Part shown: positions 23,117 to 35,700 of the stretch, in pieces
How positions within the stretch are numbered: the first letter of the stretch is position 1
Layout of the letters: every line of letters begins with the position of its first letter
DNA from: Nymphaea colorata
Taxonomy: Eukaryota > Streptophyta > Magnoliopsida > Nymphaeales > Nymphaeaceae
DNA: 64,000 bases
Direction of reading: 5' to 3'
Assembly (NCBI RefSeq): GCF_008831285.2
Contig: NC_045144.1
Coordinates: 5,264,268 to 5,328,267 of the forward strand
Position numbers and translations under genes: made by a program
Notes under the pieces: model-generated
What the model was told of the DNA's origin: nothing
The model's input: only the letters and a program-made list of their open reading frames with translations
Database searches by the model: none

Positions 23117-23557
23117 CTTGATTGTAGCAAAGGTTGCCACCTTCATAAGACAAGCTGTCCCAGTATTCCCCTATAGCAAATGCAGGGTTTGAAGCTTCAA
23201 TATACTCTTTCACATAATGACCTGAAAATCCCCTGCAAACAACACATTGCTAACTAATGTTTTGCTTCTTTACATACAAATCCGGATTATGAACATTCTG
23301 CATCATGTAACCACATGTCCCTATACCCATTGAAAATTTGACACATTGCAAATGAACAATGCCGTGAATATCAGCACGACTAAACCACAGAAATTGAAAG
23401 AATAATTAATATGTGAGAAATCTGATCCACCTTACAAAATCAAGGCTCCATCCATCAAAGCCAATATCATTCCGAAGCCAATTTAACCAGACCTTTATAT
23501 CCTTGCGTACAAATTCCTGTGAATGATCAATATTAGGAGCTGCATGAAAGATATCAC
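23117..23557 (-). pseudogene. Alpha-amylase gene fragment, two exons, copy 1
   Basis: On the minus strand, exon 23557-23431 follows a good acceptor (TTTGGTGCAG). It encodes FHAAPNIDHSQEFVRKDIK, WLNWLRNDIG and FDGWSLDFV. A GT/AG intron of about 200 bp separates it from exon 23232-23117, which encodes GFSGHYVKEYIEASNPAFAI, GEYWDSLSYEGG and NLCYNQ, with an AAG/GTAGTC donor. Both blocks match plant GH13 alpha-amylases, which hydrolyse internal alpha-1,4 bonds of starch; the nucleophile Asp lies in LDF and the acid/base Glu in GEYW. The Arg expected two residues before the nucleophile (GWRLDF) is Ser. About 80 of more than 400 residues are present, and no neighbouring amylase exon was found on either side. 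It is a captured or leftover fragment. Confidence 0.85.
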
Positions 23558-23768
23558 CTGCACCAAATGTGGGAGAAGAAAAGGGTTAGACCATTTCTAC
23601 AAGAAAGCATGAATACAAAAAAATAAAGAAACTATAGTATACCTCACATAAAATACATGAGCATTAAGTACACAATTATTTTATAAATGTTCATGCTTAG
23701 AATGCTGTACAGGGGCATTGGTGCAGCATTTTGCAAGTTGCTTTCAAATATTCACCTCTTCTGATCTC

Positions 23769-26700
23769 ATTCATTTGCCCATAGTACCGTACAAACATTA
23801 GGATTCATTTCGCATCAGTGTCGTCGAACCTCTAAAAGGGATATCTTTCAATTTCCAAAATGTGAACATAGAGAAATCATCCTCGACATCTTCGGTAATA
23901 AAAAAAAAGGAGCAAATATTGACCCCAAAATTGCACATCCACGAAAGATTGTCACATTCAATTCTTGCGAGTTCAGCCTTCATGTCTTTCATCTCTTGGC
24001 AGACACCTTTCGTTTTTTTCTCTTGGTTTTTTTTTTTTGTTTTTCTTTCTTTTGCATTGAGTTTTTTTGCCTTTTGATTTTTCTTTTTCTTTCATTTTTT
24101 TTTCAGGCCAACCTTCACCTTTGAGGGAATACCTCACCACCTCAAAAGCTACTACGAAGCTCCACCGGTTTGGTGGTTAAGTGTAGTTTTGTCACGTGTC
24201 GAATCCGCTTCACCTTACGGGTTTTCGATGAACCAAAAGTTCATAAGTCATTATCTTCGCGAAATAGACATAAATCAACTTTATGTCTACTCGGTACTCT
24301 CGATTACTGACTCAGAGGAATAACTACACAAGCTCCGTGCCTATCTCTCAACTCACATTTTGCTACCTACCAAGATCTTACAGAGCATTGTGGCTTTTCT
24401 CTCAGTATAATTTCATGTTAAATCCTTGCAAATGTTTGAACACAAGAGTCAATAGCATTTCCTATTCTTGACTTCCTCAGCTTCATTGGAGTTTTTCTTA
24501 TTGTTCAAATCTAAGTTTTTTTCAGCTATCCTCTTCCATTGATTGACAACAAAAACTTGGAATTCTCTCCTACTTGGAAAGATACCAAGAGTAAAGCAAA
24601 GACATATCATTGTGAGAGAAGACATTTTTAAAATGTTTAAGACAAAATTAAAAACTTTTTCTTTTACAAAAGTTCTTGACATCAAATGGTATATCACGAG
24701 GAGGCAGAACTCTACTCCCTAAAGAGGATGGGTAAACGGAAAATAAGATGGGCAGAAGAACAAACTTCACCAACTCTCCTATAAAAGTATGATATTCTAC
24801 ATAAAAAGTTGGTTTAACGGTGACGAGTTCTCATAAATGTTAGGTCATCAACTGATTGAAAGTTTTGCAAGAGGTTTAGGTTAGGCTCTTCCCTTTCCTT
24901 GATCGAAGCACAGGATAAACCAGTCCTATTCAGCAGCTTTGGTAAAAACATTAGGGAAATGATAATGAGAACTATGGGATTGGATACTGTTAGACTCTGA
25001 ATGTAAGGTTGTCTGCAAAAAAGTAAAAGTAAAAAAGTGTTCGGATATAGAACAGAGGCAGACTTTTTGATTTCTGATAGGTTCACAAATCTGGGTTAAA
25101 AGACATTATAACGTAAAGAGTTGAAACCAAAACTAACGATTTTTTTTACTCTACAGTAGTAGAGGATTTTAGAAAACCAAAATTCAGAATTTTTTGAACA
25201 ATTTTGTTTTTTTTTTTTGTATTTTTTTATTTTGCCCAATTTCTGTAGAAAGTAGAACAGAAACAATTTTGGTTCTCAGAAAACAATTTTTCCTAATTAA
25301 ACTATTAAAGGTCAGTAAAAATCACAGCAAATTCAAAAAATTATAATCACATGCAAGAAGATCAAAAGACAAAATGCTTGCAGTCAAGATGAACATACAA
25401 CACTCAAGCACACAAGGCAAGAATAATACAAATGAAAAAAAAACCAAATATAAAGTACATTAGTAAAGAAATCAAACTATGCTATTCTACAACATTTATA
25501 GAAAACAGATTTCCTCTTCAAAGAACAAAGCAACTGATTCTTGTAAGGAACCATGAACCTTCACCATATTGTATGACTATGACAATTAATTGGGGCTACA
25601 TTAAGGCGAAACATTTTTTGACAATAAGACTGTTTTAGACAAGCGCAAGCCACCAACTAAGAAGGAAAGGAAAAAAAAAAAGGAAGAAAAGGCATACCAG
25701 ACAACGACTGCTAAAGCTTGTCTACAACAATGTGCTGCCTCATAGAGGCTTCCCTTTCTCATGACAAATTTGACCAGCCATCAGCAAAATTAGGCCACAA
25801 GTCATAACTGTAAACACAAGAAAAGGAGAATTATGGGAAAGTTCTAAGCAATATTTAGAACTAGGCAAGAATAAAAGATGAAACCATACAATTTGAAGCA
25901 AAAGCCAATAATATCATTAATGCTAGGAAGTACGATGGACAGACCCAAATATAACTAAACAGATAAAATCATAAAAGCATTTAGCAACCAACAAAGAAAA
26001 ACGTCAGCGCATGGAAGTCCGATATTCATATAACATCCATGCTGTAAGCAGGCCCTTTTCCAAAGCACGCTAGTTCATAGCCGGAAGGCGCTGTTGTGGC
26101 CAACAGGTCACAAGCTGATAGCAACAATTTTGGCCGCATTCCTATCTTATCCGATAGCAAGATGATCACATAAATAATGCGTTGATTTTAACAATATGCA
26201 GCCGTTTTTACTTTGATATTTTGATCATACAACCCAATAGTATTTTACTGTACTTGTGTTAAAATTTAAATATCAAAACGGCTTTCTAATTAAAATTTCA
26301 AAATTTTTAAAAGGGCATCCAACAGACCGCAACACTACAAAACAAATGCATTAGAATGAGATCAGGGGCAAAGACAGACAAGCCGTCCACACTGATTGAA
26401 ACTGAACGCAAATCATTGATGGAGCCACATATGAACTGCCCACATCAGCCCTTCAATGTTTATTTATTTTCACATTAACATATTCAACTATTTGCTTTGT
26501 TATATATATACATATATATATATATGAAAATCCCCCACTGGAGCAAATGTTAGTGACTGAGCCTTGCCAGTACCTAACAACGGAATCATAGGCGAGAAAT
26601 GTTGTATGGAAACATCTTTTTATCATCAGTTTAACCACATTTCCTGCTTCAATAAGGTCTCTAATAAAAGAAAGGAGCTTAAGGGGACAAAAAGAGAGTG

Positions 26701-29700
26701 TGAAGCCAATTCTGCTGAGCCAATCATTTAAAAATACGTGGTGGGCATGGGAGCCTTGGGTTGGGGATCAGCAGTTTGTGTCAGCATACGAAACAGCACA
26801 ACAGATAAGAGCATTTTCGAGGTGAACAACCAGTTTTTCATATGACAGAATCTGCTTTATTTCCCTTCTCTCTCCCTTTATTGCTTTTCTGTTTTTCCAT
26901 TGATGGGATTTAAGAGCAGGCGAAGAAGAAGACTAAGGCTGCGATTTGGGGAAAGGCAAACAGGAAACACACGCTGTTTGGAAATAGAACGCGATAGAAA
27001 GAGGCAAGTGCACGCCTTACCTCGAGAGAGATGCGGAAGAGGAGCTGATGCAAACCTGCGCTACGAGAATGAGCAGTTGCATGCAGAGAGCTTCTGTGAA
27101 AAGAAGACGACCCTTCTCCACGGGCAAGAACAAAAAAAAGAAAGAAATCGTGTGCTAATGGGCAGAAATTTTGTCTGCGCTGAAGAAGGAAAGAGGCAGG
27201 TAGGGCTCGATAGACCTCCCCTCTCACCAAACTTTGAAAATTGACCCAAATATTATGTAGTATGTAAAAAACACACTTTAATTTTAAAAATTTCATAAAC
27301 TGCCTTTTTGAAAACTTACGGGCATAACAGGGAGACTCACTGTCGATAGATTCAATAGATTCGAGAGTGCATATGGGATGTCCGGAGCAACAAGTGATTT
27401 AGAGGCTTTAGGTGCTTGCGCTAGTGCAACAACTCCAAGAACTTATGGGGTGTCATCAGCAGTGAATTCTGCTCTTTGACGTGAATGGCTTTTCCTCCCA
27501 CCTTCTTGAGTATGAAGATGGATGACTAATCTTCTTGGGGAAGCTTCACTGCATTAGATTCTTGTCCAGAATTTCCCAAATTAGGGGACTTTTAGGTAAG
27601 CGGTTTTTCCAAATTTTCTAAACTATTGATCATCTAATCGACGGGAGAAGAACAAGAAAGTTTATGAAAAGGGCCATTAGTATCTCAAGAAATCTTGGAG
27701 AACGAAAGTCTTTTTAAGAAAATTTCTTTTTGACTTTCAAAGAACAAAGATATATATAAGAATATACCCACATTTTCATAAACTAAATGAATATATACCT
27801 TCTAAAAGGTATAGATTCAAACAACAACAACAATAATATGCAGCCTTACTAGAATAAGTCTATAGGAAGCATTGAAATAGGATGTAAAAAGACATGTTCA
27901 TGATCTTTTTCTAACAAAAGTTAATCACAAGCGAGACCCCTTGGTATTACTTCTATAATGTGGCAATGATCATGAGGAAAAGAACTTGTTCATCATGATG
28001 TTATAGAGTTAAAACCTGCAAAAGTTATTCGGGGAGTTCCAAATCTAGCAATTTCAAGCCATTATTAGTTGTTTAATAGAATAAGTAAGCTGGGTTAAGC
28101 AAATTTATATGTTGAGAGATGCATTCCGGTGTTGAACTCTTGGCCTCCTTCAATCTTATCATGAAAGAAGTTCAGGTTAACACTCATGTCAAGTAAAATT
28201 GAGCTCTTATCGTATGGTTGTAATGCACCTTTAAGTAATTCGAACATGCATGCCTGTTGTAGAAGTTTACAGCCAGATTTTGCACGCACAAAAACAAGTT
28301 GGACCTGAAAAAATGGTTTTTCTAAAAGCTTATTGATTGAGATCGCACTCCCAGAATCTCAGCCTTGCTGAATTATTTAATCAAATTTGACAACACGGAA
28401 GTAATGAGTATAATTAATTCTATAACTTTCAACTCTTGAAAAGCGCATATACCCATTCCATACCAACAGCCCAACAGGCCCAACCAGCTGCACTACCATC
28501 ATTAGAGAGAAACTTACAGTAAATATATGTATATCATATAATACTTCTACAAAAACTAGTCGAAACATCGTCAAAGTTGCTTGGTGGACTTGCCATTAGC
28601 TTATATGGTTATGTAAATATTCAAACCATACATCGACGCCAAAATCACTTTATCCTTTTAATGTAATTTATGTCTAATATAAAAATTTCCAGTTTATTCA
28701 TGTCCAAGATATTGCATGCTGACCCAGTTAAACCCCTCCAAATGAGCAGCAATCCAGATCGTCCTCAGAGGACCCCTCTTTGCCAAGATGAACTGGGTGT
28801 AAAACATTTTTTGGCAACCCTGGAAACTTTAACCCTCACTCCAGCATAATCACGACACCAATTTTTGGACCAGCTCGCCAGAAAAACACAAACTTAGCTC
28901 CTCCGATAACAATTGACTGATAGAGATACATAACAACAATCCATAACAATCAGTATGATATAACTTATCGTCTTATACCAACAGCAGGTGCACAACCGCT
29001 AGAACCAATTATTATGGGCAAGTTCCGCCCGCTGCTCAGCCTACATCCTAGCAGATCTTTATGTTGCCAGAACAGTATTACAAATAGCTCCTCCTTTATC
29101 CCACACTATGGTGAATGCTGACATTCAAGTCAATATTCAAACTTTCAAAAATTATAATTATCACTAAGCAATCAAATGCGCAGCAAATTAAACACAAAAA
29201 CAAATGCATCCATCCCACACTAGGTGCATCCAGCAACAAGTTCCAACTCTTTATAGGCCAAAATTCTAAAATCCAAAATTAGTAAATCACACAAAACAGT
29301 GCACGTGATTAGCAATTATAGTTGACCCTTATCAAATGCACGTGAATACTGATTATAATTGACACCTAACAAACAGATTCTATTTCTTTAGTATAAAGAA
29401 TTTTACCTCAACAAGAAAAAGCGAAGAAACCTAAAAAGCAAGCAAAAAGTTCCAACTCAAATATGTTTATATGTAGTAGTAGTAGTAGTAGTAGTGGTAC
29501 CTGGAGAAATTCAGCAACAGAAACCAAGGGAATAAAGAGATAGACATCTTGATCTTGTACCTAAAAAAAATGACCAGTTATATGAATTTGTAAACAATAT
29601 GTGAATGTCAAACAAAATTATTCACAAAGAACCGGCCCTGAGAATGAAGAAACCAAAACACTGAAAGCAAGAGAGGTAGCATCTACTTTCCTCTCATAAT

Positions 29701-29707
29701 CGACATC
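23769..29707 (+). repeat. Block C, copy 2 (truncated at the gap)
   Basis: Inverted relative to 8166-15965 and direct relative to 33002-38946. It holds the same unassigned exon-like islands, read on the minus strand (for example 24814-25020 and 28095-28290). The last readable bases (CTCATAATCGACATC) correspond to 38946 in the other copy, so the outer part of block C, including the 81-bp repeats and the R1 start, is missing here. Confidence 0.92.
29476..29500. repeat. (TAG)n trinucleotide repeat
   Basis: Seven TAG units. The equivalents are at 38706-38730 and, as CTA units, near 10303-10320. Confidence 0.85.
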
Positions 29708-29807
29708 NNNNNNNNNNNNNNNNNNNNNNNNNNNNNNNNNNNNNNNNNNNNNNNNNNNNNNNNNNNNNNNNNNNNNNNNNNNNNNNNNNNNNNNNNNNNN
29801 NNNNNNN
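29708..29807. other. Assembly gap, 100 N
   Basis: Exactly one hundred unknown bases, the usual placeholder for a gap of unknown size. It separates two nearly identical 9-kb units. Confidence 0.99.
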
Positions 29808-29954
29808 TCCATTAAAATTTATAGCTTTAAAAAGTGTCTTTTTCATATCTTTAAAAATTCTTATTTTTTGAATTTTTTGATTAAAGTTTTATTTATTATT
29901 TTCAATTAAATAAATATATTGTTTAAGATTTCCTGCTAAAATACACGGTGAAGA
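29808..29954. other. Short AT-rich stretch after the gap
   Basis: About 147 bp with no gene. Positions 29913-29937 repeat the 25-bp string found at about 20976-21000 and again inside unit 2 (ATATTGTTTAAGATTTCC at its core). It therefore looks like a rearranged relative of the AT-rich start of the 9-kb unit. Confidence 0.6.
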
Positions 29955-30521
29955 AGCTTTCATACTTTAGTTATAAAAATTATGAATATTGAACATTAAT
30001 TGGTTAATTTTTTACTAATAACATATTTTAATTGAGTAAACTATTATTTCATGATGATCACTTATTGTAAATTATGTGTTATATATAAAATACCTAGGAC
30101 TTTTGGACATATTATATGATTATACAAAGATTTAATTGATTGATTAAATAAATAATTTTTAATTTGATAAATTAAAACTTTTTTATGAGTTCAAGAGTTT
30201 TTTAAGATAATATATTGTTTAAGATTTCCTGCTATATGCATAGAAGAAAATGACATAGTTATGTTATATATTATGAAGAGTTTGCTGCCTCATGTTGCAC
30301 ATGGGCTTATTTATTATACCACAACAAAAAAAAAGTGAGATCATCTGCATGGTATGTACTGACAGAAGACTACTGTTAGTCATATTCTTCAAGTTGAGCA
30401 GGAAGGTCATAAGATACAGTAAGGAGATCAGACTTTGGTGCAGTATTATGCCTTGGAAAAGGCTGCTTTGAAAAACTTAATGCTCATAGGGATTTATGTT
30501 GTGCCAAACAAAAAGATCATC

Positions 30522-31132
30522 ATAAATAGTTGCTAGATTCCTTATATGTGTCATCTGAATACTCCATGGCCAAAGTTTAGATGTTGACTGCATCTGATGC
30601 ATCTAATGTTCCGACTCTTGCTTATACCTACAATCATCTAAGTAGGTCTGCAGTCTCTCTTCCTCAATGTCACCTAGAGTCTCAAGCATCTGCTTTAGCA
30701 ATTTCCTCATGAAGTGATTGAGGCACCTTTTGAGTACTAGAGGAAGGGTTATGGCTGAGGGGTGTGAAGTAGAGTAAACTTCTGTGTGTGTTTTGTGGCA
30801 GGTCTAGGCAACTAGAAGACAGGTGTTGGGACGAGAATGGCTGCCCGCATTTTCCACCACCTAAGCCAAATGCTCTTAGAGCTCAAGTTGCAATACCAGA
30901 GATAGAGGCACCTACTGATCCCACTAATGATTCAGTCATTCTGAGCAGGGCTGAAATGATGAATTACAATCTCTTCACCTATCCAGCACCAATTTTCCCA
31001 TGGTTGGTGTTGCTTGTCGGTAGCATGGATGATGGTTTAACTCATTAAAGTAGTATGTGGTTTATTGATTCAGGAGCATCCAGATATTTATGTGGAAATT
31101 GAAATTCATCTTCCAAAGAAAGAAAGTGGAGG
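30522..31132 (+). pseudogene. Ty1/copia gag-protease remnant, copy 2
   Basis: Same content as 21290-21900: the late gag stretch, the degenerate zinc-knuckle region (RCWDENGCPHF) and the DSGA protease motif, broken by the same stops. It was duplicated with the 9-kb unit, not inserted separately. Confidence 0.75.
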
Positions 31133-32349
31133 GAAAATGATGTTCAGAAATACGTATTAGGTGACAACCAGAGCTGGACCAACAGACAGAGATTCTTCAA
31201 TATCATAAACTTGAGGGCACCAGGCTTACCAAGAACTCACTCAAGAAAAGCCTCAAATTAGAGGTGCATAAACATGCATTGCTGAAACTTTAAACAGTAC
31301 AGAATAACAGGCCTTATAGCCGTAAGCAAGGAACTCAAGTCCCTCATTTATAGAAGAAAAGAAAACAAGAAGGATAAAGGAGCTGGCTGTTGGGCCAGCT
31401 CCAAAGCAAGAACAATGAAGAATCCAACAGAAACATTATTTCCTTTGACTACCAAGAACTTGGACAGATAAAACCAAGGTGCCCAAAGCTGAAAAGGTTT
31501 GAAAAAACAGCAACTGCAGCTAAAGTTGTGATGCAATTGGATCTATTAGAGGTTTTTTGCTGGCTCAACTAACCAAAGCTCTACAACCATATTTAAAAGA
31601 AGCTACTCTAACAATAGGAGGAGTTGCCTCTAGACTAACTTGCCAATTGATAAGGTGCTTTTTCCCTTACAATATTTTTGGTTCACCCTCTTCTTCTTTA
31701 CATTTCAATCTGTGTCAAACATATAAACTTTTTATATTAGATAGTTTAGTTATGTGCAGTTTTAAATTGGTTAGCTCTGGCCAGTTCGGCTAACTGAGCC
31801 GAATGTGCTATGTCAGAGAAGCACCCGCACCAGCGCAAATGTCTACATGGATGTGACAGGAGTGCGGCAGCCATTTAGGAGCACCCATGTGATACAGATT
31901 TCAATATTGACTTACTATGGTGTCAATAACATTTTCAGGGATTGAAAATCTTTTAGCAACAGTCAATCCTCTTTCTTTTTCTAGACTATATGCCCTTTTA
32001 AATATCTAAGCATAATAATTTTAAATCCACAAAAGCCCAACAACCTACAGGCAGTTATGAAGCGATATGAACAAATAAAAAAATAGTATAATACAAGTTA
32101 ACAATGTTGACATGGCAGTCATATGGAAAACACTTGAATATCCTATTATATCAGCTTTTTAAGCTACAATAATGACACAATTTTCAACAATCAAAATGAT
32201 GGTTGATGAACAGCTATTAGAGCATAAGTTAGAAGAACACAAAGTCTGGTGCATTAAGTTCTTCGAAAGCACAAAATTGGAAACATAGATATGATAATAA
32301 TAATATCAAAACTAGCTCTGAGATATTAAAAAAAAAAAAAGAAGACTAC

Positions 32350-32790
32350 CTTGATTGTAGCAAAGGTTGCCACCTTCATAAGACAAGCTGTCCCAGTATT
32401 CCCCTATAGCAAATGCAGGGTTTGAAGCTTCAATATACTCTTTCACATAATGACCTGAAAATCCCCTGCAAACAACACATTGCTAACTAATGTTTTGCTT
32501 CTTTACATACAAATCCGGATTATGAACATTCTGCATCATGTAACCACATGTCCCTATACCCATTGAAAATTTGACACATTGCAAATGAACAATGCCGTGA
32601 ATATCAGCACGACTAAACCACAGAAATTGAAAGAATAATTAATATGTGAGAAATCTGATCCACCTTACAAAATCAAGGCTCCATCCATCAAAGCCAATAT
32701 CATTCCGAAGCCAATTTAACCAGACCTTTATATCCTTGCGTACAAATTCCTGTGAATGATCAATATTAGGAGCTGCATGAAAGATATCAC
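32350..32790 (-). pseudogene. Alpha-amylase gene fragment, two exons, copy 2
   Basis: Exons 32790-32664 and 32465-32350 repeat 23117-23557 without visible change, including the same Ser in GWSLDF and the same splice borders. It lies about 9233 bp from the first copy. No further amylase exons flank it. Confidence 0.85.
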
Positions 32791-35700
32791 CTGCACCAAA
32801 TGTGGGAGAAGAAAAGGGTTAGACCATTTCTACAAGAAAGCATGAATACAAAAAAATAAAGAAACTATAGTATACCTCACATAAAATACATGAGCATTAA
32901 GTACACAATTATTTTATAAATGTTCATGCTTAGAATGCTGTACAGGGGCATTGGTGCAGCATTTTGCAAGTTGCTTTCAAATATTCACCTCTTCTGATCT
33001 CATTCATTTGCCCATAGTACCGTACAAACATTAGGATTCATTTCGCATCAGTGTCGTCGAACCTCTAAAAGGGATATCTTTCAATTTCCAAAATGTGAAC
33101 ATAGAGAAATCGTCCTCGACATCTTCGGTAATAAAAAAAAGGAGCAAATATTGACCCCAAAATTGCACATCCACGAAAGATTGTCACATTCAATTCTTGC
33201 GAGTTCAGCCTTCATGTCTTTCATCTCTTGGCAGACACCTTTCGTTTTTTTCTCTTGGTTTTTTTTTTTTGTTTTTCTTTCTTTTGCATTGAGTTTTTTG
33301 CCTTTTGATTTTTCTTTTTCTTTCATTTTTTTTTTCAGGCCAACCTTCACCTTTGAGGGAATACCTCACCACCTCAAAAGCTACTACGAAGCTCCACCGG
33401 TTTGGTGGTTAAGTGTAGTTTTGTCACGTGTCGAATCCGCTTCACCTTACGGGTTTTCGATGAGCCAAAAGTTCATAAGTCATTATCTTCGCGAAATAGA
33501 CATAAATCAACTTTATGTCTACTCGGTACTCTCGATTACTGACTCAGAGGAATAACTACACAAGCTCCGTGCCTATCTCTCAACTCACATTTTGCTACCT
33601 ACCAAGATCTTACAGAGCATTGTGGCTTTTCTCTCAGTATAATTTCATGTTAAATCCTTGCAAATGTTTGAACACAAGAGTCAATAGCATTTCCTATTCT
33701 TGACTTCCTCAGCTTCATTGGAGTTTTTCTTATTGTTCAAATCTAAGTTTTTTTCAGCTATCCTCTTCCATTGATTGACAACAAAAACTTGGAATTCTCT
33801 CCTACTTGGAAAGATACCAAGAGTAAAGCAAAGACATATCATTGTGAGAGAAGACATTTTTAAAATGTTTAAGACAAAATTAAAAACTTTTTCTTTTACA
33901 AAAGTTCTTGACATCAAATGGTATATCACGAGGAGGCAGAACTCTACTCCCTAAAGAGGATGGGTAAACGGAAAATAAGATGGGCAGAAGAACAAACTTC
34001 ACCAACTCTCCTATAAAAGTATGATATTCTACATAAAAAGTTGGTTTAACGGTGACGAGTTCTCATAAATGTTAGGTCATCAACTGATTGAAAGTTTTGC
34101 AAGAGGTTTAGGTTAGGCTCTTCCCTTTCCTTGATCGAAGCACAGGATAAACCAGTCCTATTCAGCAGCTTTTGTAAAAACATTAGGGAAATGATAATGA
34201 GAACTATGGGATTGGATACTATTAGACTCTGAATGTAAGGTTGTCTGCAAAAAAGTAAAAGTAAAAAAGTGTTCGGATATAGAACAGAGGCAGACTTTTT
34301 GATTTCTGATAGGTTCACAAATCTGGGTTAAAAGACATTATAACGTAAAGAGTTGAAACCAAAACTAACGATTTTTTTTACTCTACAGTAGTAGAGGATT
34401 TTAGAAAACCAAAATTCAGAATTTTTTGAACAATTTTGGTTTTTTTTTGTATTTTTTTATTTTGCCCAATTTCTGTAGAAAGTAGAACAGAAAACAATTT
34501 TGGTTCTCAGAAAACAATTTTTCCTAATTAAACTATTAAAGGTCAGTAAAAATCACAGCAAATTCAAAAAATTATAATCACATGCAAGAAGATCAAAAGA
34601 CAAAATGCTTGCAGTCAAGATGAACATACAACACTCAAGCACACAAGGCAAGAATAATACAAATGAAAAGAAAACCAAATATAAAGTACATTAGTAAAGA
34701 AATCAAACTATGCTATTCTACAACATTTATAGAAAACAGATTTCCTCTTCAAAGAACAAAGCAACTGATTCTTGTAAGGAACCATGAACCTTCACCATAT
34801 TGTATGACTATGACAATTAATTGGGGCTACATTAAGGCGAAACATTTTTTGACAATAAGACTGTTTTAGACAAGCGCAAGCCACCAACTAAGAAGGAAAG
34901 GAAAAAAAAAAAGGAAGAAAAGGCATACCAGACAACGACTGCTAAAGCTTGTCTACAACAATGTGCTGCCTCATAGAGGCTTCCCTTTCTCATGACAAAT
35001 TTGACCAGCCATCAGCAAAATTAGGCCACAAGTCATAACTGTAAACACAAGAAAAGGAGAATTATGGGAAAGTTCTAAGCAATATTTAGAACTAGGCAAG
35101 AATAAAAGATGAAACCATACAATTTGAAGCAAAAGCCAATAATATCATTAATGCTAGGAAGTACGATGGACAGACCCAAATATAACTAAACAGATAAAAT
35201 CATAAAAGCATTTAGCAACCAACAAAGAAAAACGTCAGCGCATGGAAGTCCGATATTCATATAACATCCATGCTGTAAGCAGGCCCTTTTCCAAAGCACG
35301 CTAGTTCATAGCCGGAAGGCGCTGTTGTGGCCAACAGGTCACAAGCTGATAGCAACAATTTTGGCCGCATTCCTATCTTATCCGATAGCAAGATGATCAC
35401 ATAAATAATGCGTTGATTTTAACAATATGCAGCCGTTTTTACTTTGATATTTTGATCATACAACCCAATAGTATTTTACTGTACTTGTGTTAAAATTTAA
35501 ATATCAAAACGGCTTTCTAATTAAAATTTCAAAATTTTTAAAAGGGCATCCAACAGACCGCAACACTACAAAACAAATGCATTAGAATGAGATCAGGGGC
35601 AAAGACAGACAAGCCGTCCACACTGATTGAAACTGAACGCAAATCATTGATGGAGCCACATATGAACTGCCCACATCAGCCCTTCAATGTTTATTTATTT

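Larger units (their letters stand above)
20720..29707 (+). repeat. 9-kb direct repeat, unit 1
   Basis: Nearly identical to 29955-38946 in the same orientation at an offset of about 9232 bp. In roughly 9 kb I see only scattered single-base changes, homopolymer length changes and a few 2-4 bp indels. The unit contains a copia remnant, two alpha-amylase exons and most of block C in the opposite orientation to 8166-15965. It ends exactly at the N gap. Confidence 0.95.
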
